This document shows positions 6,874-9,834 of a stretch of 9,834 nt of DNA, one piece after another. Location: the NCBI GenBank assembly GCA_023389295.1, contig JAEWEO010000119.1:1-9834 (forward strand), read 5' to 3'. The notes beneath the pieces are model-generated. The model saw nothing but the letters and a program-made list of their open reading frames with translations. It made no database searches and was not told the origin of the DNA. A program made the position numbers and the translations under genes. The stretch is from Bacillota bacterium (lineage in GTDB: Bacteria; Bacillota; Clostridia; Lachnospirales; Lachnospiraceae). Each line of letters starts with the position of its first letter. The first letter of the stretch is position 1.

Positions 6874-8631
6874 ATGAATATAATTTTCTTATCAGAAATG
6901 GCTGATCATGTTTTAATAGACTATATGAGAACAAGAGGTACCGTTGTTCTCATCCCTAAAGATGAACGATTTGACCATAGAATTAACACTCATCCAGACC
7001 TTGTAATGACAATAATAGATGATACATTAGTTATCGATGAAAATGCGAATAAAAAGATTTTCGAACAATTAGATGCCTTAGATATTCCCTATGTAATAGG
7101 TAATTCAAGGCTTGCCTCGTTTTATCCCATGGATATCGCTTATAATGCAGTTGTTACCAAAGATTTCTTTTTGCATAATCTTGAGTATACAAATTCTCTT
7201 CTTTTGCAGCACAGTAAGAACACCAATAAGACCGTAATTCCTGTCAAGCAAGGTTATACCAAATGCTCTACTGTAGTGGTGAATGATACTACACTCATTA
7301 CTAGTGATTTGGGAATTTATAATGCAGCAAAAGACCATATGAATATCCTTTTAATAGAAGCTGGAGCTGTTATATTAGAAGGATATGACTATGGTTTTCT
7401 TGGAGGTTGCAGCGCATGTTTTGAAGACACCATTGTTTTCCATGGTGATTTAAGTAAACATCCTGATTATCTAAAGATAAAAGCCTTTGTGGAAGCAGCT
7501 CAGAAAAATCTAGTTTACTTTGAAGAATTCCCCTTAACTGATATTGGTTCTATTTTCGTATATAATCACAAAAAAAGTGCTCCACAGGAGAGTTCCAGCT
7601 ACCATAAGCACGTTAATATTCCTATCTTTATATCACATGAAGGTTGTCCCAATGATTGTGTTTTCTGTAATCAAAGAAAGATCACTGCAAAGGCAAAGGC
7701 AATGACCACCCAGGAGGTAGCTGAGCAAATTCAAACTTACTATTCCACCTTGGATGATAGAACATATATTGAACTTGCTTTTTTTGGAGGAAGCTTTACC
7801 GGGATTGATGCCAGACTGCAAGAAAGTTATCTTAAACTAGCTTATGAATATAAAAAAGCTGGTAAAATACATGCCATACGGCTATCAACCAGACCAGATT
7901 ATATAACCAAAGAAATTCTTGATAGACTAAAGCGATATGAGGTCGATACCATTGAGCTTGGTGTACAGTCCTTAGATGAGAACGTTCTGAAAGCTTCGAA
8001 TCGTGGGCATCTGGTGTCCGATGTATACCATGCAGTTAAGTTAATTAAATCCTATGGCTTTGGGCTAGGAATACAATTAATGGTCGGCTTACCGGAGGAT
8101 ACCAAAGAACGAACGATATTTTCCTCAAAACTTACCGCCTTACTAAAACCTGATTTTGTTCGAATTTATCCCACCCTTGTCATTAGGGAAACTGATTTGT
8201 TAGAACTTTGTAACCAAGGAAAATATCTTCCTTTATCTATTGATGAGGCCGTGGATTGGACCAAAGAAATGTACCGGGTATTCCTAAAGGATCAAATTCC
8301 CGTTATAAGGATGGGATTGCAGCCAACCGAACTAATTGCAGAAGGGAAAGAAGTTCTTTATGGCCCCTTTCATCCTGCCTTCAGACAACTAGTTGAAAGT
8401 GCCTACTTTTTAGATCAGATGAGAAAAATTTTGAGTGAAGTAAGTTCTAATGTGGATGGAAGTTCACATATTACAATACGATGCAATCCAAAGGATCTGT
8501 CACAGGTAATCGGTCATAAACGCAGTAATATTTTGATGTTAGAAAGAGATTTTCAAAAAATACTGGTTGTACCTGACAATCAAATTCCACTTATGAAAAT
8601 AAACTGCTTGATAGAAGATAATCCTGCATAA
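6874..8631 (+). CDS. Fusion: DUF6873-like GME-fold domain plus Elp3-like radical SAM domain
   Basis: This 585-residue soluble protein has two parts. Residues 1 to about 232 have no transmembrane segments and carry KCSTVVVNDTTLITSD (130-145) and LLIEAGAVILEGYDYGFLGG (159-178). I match these from memory to DUF6873, a guanidine-modifying-enzyme-fold (GME) family in Clostridia. A polar linker (about 232-245) leads to a radical SAM domain beginning KHVNIPIFISHEGCPNDCVFC. It has the canonical CX3CX2C cluster motif (Cys258, Cys262, Cys265), the AdoMet-contact FFGGSF (303-308), STRPD (338-342), ELGVQS (361-366) and GLPED (405-409). Downstream are MGLQPTE (480-486) and GPFHPAFRQLVES (497-509), features of the Elp3-like (COG1243) radical SAM group, but no GNAT acetyltransferase domain follows. 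The last 65 residues form a small basic domain with IGHKRSNI (546-553). The frame is continuous, there is no Met near the junction, and GAGGA lies 8 bases before the ATG. The chemistry and substrate are unknown, with tRNA an inference from Elp3. Confidence 0.85.
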   Translation: MNIIFLSEMADHVLIDYMRTRGTVVLIPKDERFDHRINTHPDLVMTIIDDTLVIDENANKKIFEQLDALDIPYVIGNSRLASFYPMDIAYNAVVTKDFFLHNLEYTNSLLLQHSKNTNKTVIPVKQGYTKCSTVVVNDTTLITSDLGIYNAAKDHMNILLIEAGAVILEGYDYGFLGGCSACFEDTIVFHGDLSKHPDYLKIKAFVEAAQKNLVYFEEFPLTDIGSIFVYNHKKSAPQESSSYHKHVNIPIFISHEGCPNDCVFCNQRKITAKAKAMTTQEVAEQIQTYYSTLDDRTYIELAFFGGSFTGIDARLQESYLKLAYEYKKAGKIHAIRLSTRPDYITKEILDRLKRYEVDTIELGVQSLDENVLKASNRGHLVSDVYHAVKLIKSYGFGLGIQLMVGLPEDTKERTIFSSKLTALLKPDFVRIYPTLVIRETDLLELCNQGKYLPLSIDEAVDWTKEMYRVFLKDQIPVIRMGLQPTELIAEGKEVLYGPFHPAFRQLVESAYFLDQMRKILSEVSSNVDGSSHITIRCNPKDLSQVIGHKRSNILMLERDFQKILVVPDNQIPLMKINCLIEDNPA

Positions 8632-8672
8632 AACTTGCTTTTTTATCTAGTAAAAAATACAGAAAATTCAGT

Positions 8673-8873
8673 TCAACATTTACAGATATTTTTTTTGCAA
8701 CAAGCGTATATCGTATTAATTAGTTTTAGCAGTATCAAAACAACAACATAAACCAAAGACATACTATTAAAGCCATTCCTTTTAAATGCAACGCTAAATA
8801 TAAAAGTAATAGCAAAATAAATTAGTAACATTATAATAAGTTCTCTCAGATTTTTTTGAATTATTTTTTTCAT
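8673..8873 (-). CDS. Small two-helix membrane protein, unknown function
   Basis: This 66-residue open frame starts with the basic stretch MKKIIQKNLRE. It has two hydrophobic segments (about residues 12-30 and 40-56) joined by a polar loop with KRNGFNS, and ends in a Cys/Lys-rich tail (CCKKNICKC). Positive residues at both ends would place both termini in the cytoplasm. I do not recognise a family. A GAGGTGG lies upstream of the ATG, but about 13-14 bases away, longer than ideal. An extended -10 promoter at 8919-8927 points into the gene with a leader of about 40 bases, which argues that the frame is real. It is transcribed toward the radical SAM gene, with 41 bases between the two 3' ends. 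The sequence is very AT-rich, so a chance frame is not excluded. Confidence 0.6.
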   Translation of the reverse strand: MKKIIQKNLRELIIMLLIYFAITFIFSVAFKRNGFNSMSLVYVVVLILLKLINTIYACCKKNICKC

Positions 8874-8918
8874 AATTTTTACTCTACCACCTCATTAATC
8901 ATTTGGATGAATAAATCA

Positions 8919-8927
8919 ATTATATCA
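8919..8927 (-). promoter_or_regulatory. Extended -10 promoter for the small membrane protein gene
   Basis: The minus strand reads TGATATAAT, a perfect extended -10 (TGn plus TATAAT). The predicted start is near 8912, about 40 bases before the ATG at 8873. The -35 position has no good hexamer, which is acceptable for an extended -10 promoter. Confidence 0.5.
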
Positions 8928-9020
8928 CAGTTTAAAAATTAATAAATCTTTACCTGTTCAAATCTACAAATATTGTAATTCATTCAATAAAACACCTTAA
9001 ATAATAACATTCACATTGTA

Positions 9021-9036
9021 TATTATTATAATAATA
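9021..9036. repeat. 16-bp perfect AT palindrome
   Basis: TATTATTATAATAATA is a perfect palindrome that contains TATAAT on both strands (plus 9027-9032, minus 9030-9025). It overlaps the outer end of the neighbouring long inverted repeat by four bases. It could act as a -10 in either direction, though neither has a good -35, or as a protein-binding dyad. Confidence 0.5.
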
Positions 9037-9076
9037 GAACGCTTACATCTACTTTTATCAATGTAAGCGTTCTATT
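9033..9076 (-). terminator. 16-bp perfect inverted repeat, probable transcription terminator of the TraB-family gene
   Basis: AATAGAACGCTTACAT (9033-9048) and ATGTAAGCGTTCTATT (9061-9076) are perfect inverted repeats with a 12-base loop. The stem lies about 100 bases downstream of the TraB-family stop codon in the direction of that gene, so a terminator or 3'-end stabilising hairpin is the simplest reading. The run after the stem is only moderately U-rich in either direction (minus: ATTATAATAATA; plus: a short TTTT including the stem end), so it is not a textbook intrinsic terminator. Each arm also resembles a catabolite-repression cre site (ATGTAAGCGTTCTAT), so a regulatory role is possible. 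Confidence 0.5.
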
Positions 9077-9178
9077 TTGCGCAACTTTATGACCTTAAGG
9101 GAGTGGGAGTATATCTAGTCTTTAATTTCTAGTATTTGCATATTAATTCAGTATTTATTGTAGTCTTGTCATTAGTAG

Positions 9179-9834
9179 TTAGAACAAATTTCTAATCAGG
9201 CTGGTACCGGCAATAAAGGTACCAATGGAAGCTCCTAGATTTGCCATGAACATTACTAATACAGTTTTTAGGAGACGATTTGTAAAAAAACCTTTGAATG
9301 AAAATATGTCAGTCTGCACATTCTGTACATCCTTAACTGTAGGTTTTTTTAACGTAGCTTCCGTAATTCCAGTAAACCAACCACATGCTAAGAGCGGATG
9401 TAGTGTGGTTAACGGTGCCGTAATAAGAGAGGTAAGAATGCTAAGTGGATGTGCGAAGGATAATGCTGTAAAAGCAGCGGCTAAAATCCCTGTCCATAAA
9501 ACCCACATAGATAGTTGCTGTAAACCTGTTTGTATATTGATAACAAAGGAATACACTAACAAACCGGTGATAATAGCAGGAATGATCCACCCTGCAATCT
9601 TCGAAAAAGGACTTTTCTGCGGAACGATGGAAATCGCCTCTATATCCTGCTCTTTGAAGATTTCATTTTTAATACCGGGAACATGACCTCCTCCTAAAAC
9701 AGCGACCACCTTTTTGCCGGGTGCTTCCTTTATCTTAGCTGCCAAGTATTGATCACGTTCGCTAATTAGAATTTCTCCAATCTTGGGAAATTCCTTTTTT
9801 AAGCTAGCCATTGCAGCTTCTATCATATCTTCTT
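9179..9834 (-). CDS. TraB/PrgY-family membrane protein, C-terminal part (runs off right edge)
   Basis: The frame is open to the window edge, with Glu-Asp codons before the first visible Met, so that Met (9826) is probably internal. The 218 visible codons compare with roughly 390 residues in full-length members. The visible soluble part carries the family motifs SERDQYLAAKI and VVAVLGGGHVPGI, near the end of the TraB domain. It is followed by about four to five hydrophobic segments, including a region with ITAPLTTLHPLLACGWFTGITEA and KKPTVKDVQNV, both characteristic of the C-terminal membrane part. The family is named after the enterococcal pheromone-shutdown protein TraB/PrgY, and the soluble domain resembles GumN/TIKI-type proteins with proposed protease activity. 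The true function in a chromosomal clostridial setting is unknown. The protein should sit in the cytoplasmic membrane. A long inverted repeat about 100 bases downstream may end its transcript. Confidence 0.85.
   Translation of the reverse strand, partial: EDMIEAAMASLKKEFPKIGEILISERDQYLAAKIKEAPGKKVVAVLGGGHVPGIKNEIFKEQDIEAISIVPQKSPFSKIAGWIIPAIITGLLVYSFVINIQTGLQQLSMWVLWTGILAAAFTALSFAHPLSILTSLITAPLTTLHPLLACGWFTGITEATLKKPTVKDVQNVQTDIFSFKGFFTNRLLKTVLVMFMANLGASIGTFIAGTSLIRNLF

Larger units (their letters stand above)
8874..9178. other. Gene-free stretch with promoter and clustered dyads
   Basis: These 305 bases lie between the start of the small membrane protein gene and the stop of the TraB-family gene, and I see no credible coding frame in them. 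They hold the minus-strand promoter near 8919-8927 and four dyad symmetries: 9021-9036, 9033-9076, TTGCGCAA (9077-9084) and CCTTAAGG (9093-9100). A GGGAGT hexamer is repeated in tandem at 9099-9110. Confidence 0.6.

Noticed and set aside
8621..8645. T-run after the radical SAM gene as an intrinsic terminator
   Set aside because: The preceding sequence offers only a three-base GCA/TGC stem, too weak to call a terminator despite six Ts.
9225..9686. 153-codon plus-strand frame opposite the TraB-family gene
   Set aside because: The minus-strand frame carries clear TraB motifs and continues past the window edge. The plus frame has no family motifs and no good ribosome binding site.

Overview
The window is AT-rich, its Shine-Dalgarno sequences are strong (AGGAGG-like), and its genes look like those of a low-GC Gram-positive. 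The content (an SDR-type mannonate oxidoreductase beside UxuA, an AEC carrier with a LysR regulator, an Elp3-like radical SAM protein carrying an N-terminal domain I match to DUF6873, and a TraB-family protein) points to an anaerobic Clostridia bacterium, probably a plant-polysaccharide-degrading Lachnospiraceae relative. That placement is an inference from gene style, not a database match.

Layout, left to right. Bases 1-186 (minus) are the N-terminus of an SGNH/GDSL-type hydrolase running off the left edge. Bases 255-1169 (minus) encode an AEC-family permease. It is divergent from a LysR-family regulator (1359-2240, plus), and the spacer between them holds two similar ATAA-N8-TTAT dyads. The LysR gene converges on a three-gene hexuronate catabolic operon on the minus strand, transcribed uxaC (5741 to 4329), uxuA (4325 to 3270) and an SDR-family D-mannonate oxidoreductase (3123 to 2266). 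Divergent from uxaC is an AraC-family regulator (5916-6791, plus). It is followed by a 585-residue fusion protein (6874-8631, plus) that joins a putative GME-fold domain to an Elp3-like radical SAM domain. The right end has a 66-residue membrane protein (8673-8873, minus) with its own promoter, a gene-free stretch of about 300 bases rich in dyad symmetries, and the C-terminal part of a TraB-family membrane protein (9179-9834, minus) that runs off the right edge.

How the genes work together. UxaC converts D-glucuronate to D-fructuronate (and D-galacturonate to D-tagaturonate), the SDR reduces fructuronate to D-mannonate with NAD(P)H, and UxuA dehydrates mannonate to 2-keto-3-deoxygluconate. 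KDG kinase, KDPG aldolase, a hexuronate transporter and the galacturonate-branch enzymes (UxaA, UxaB) are not in the window. The AraC regulator is the natural candidate to sense a uronate or oligosaccharide signal. The AEC/LysR pair looks like an independent organic-acid or related anion transport module.

The most unusual item is the GME-fold/radical SAM fusion. The most interesting non-coding items are the paired LysR-type dyads at 1237-1275 and the dyad cluster at 9021-9100. I saw no tRNA, rRNA, CRISPR array, insertion sequence or recognised riboswitch.
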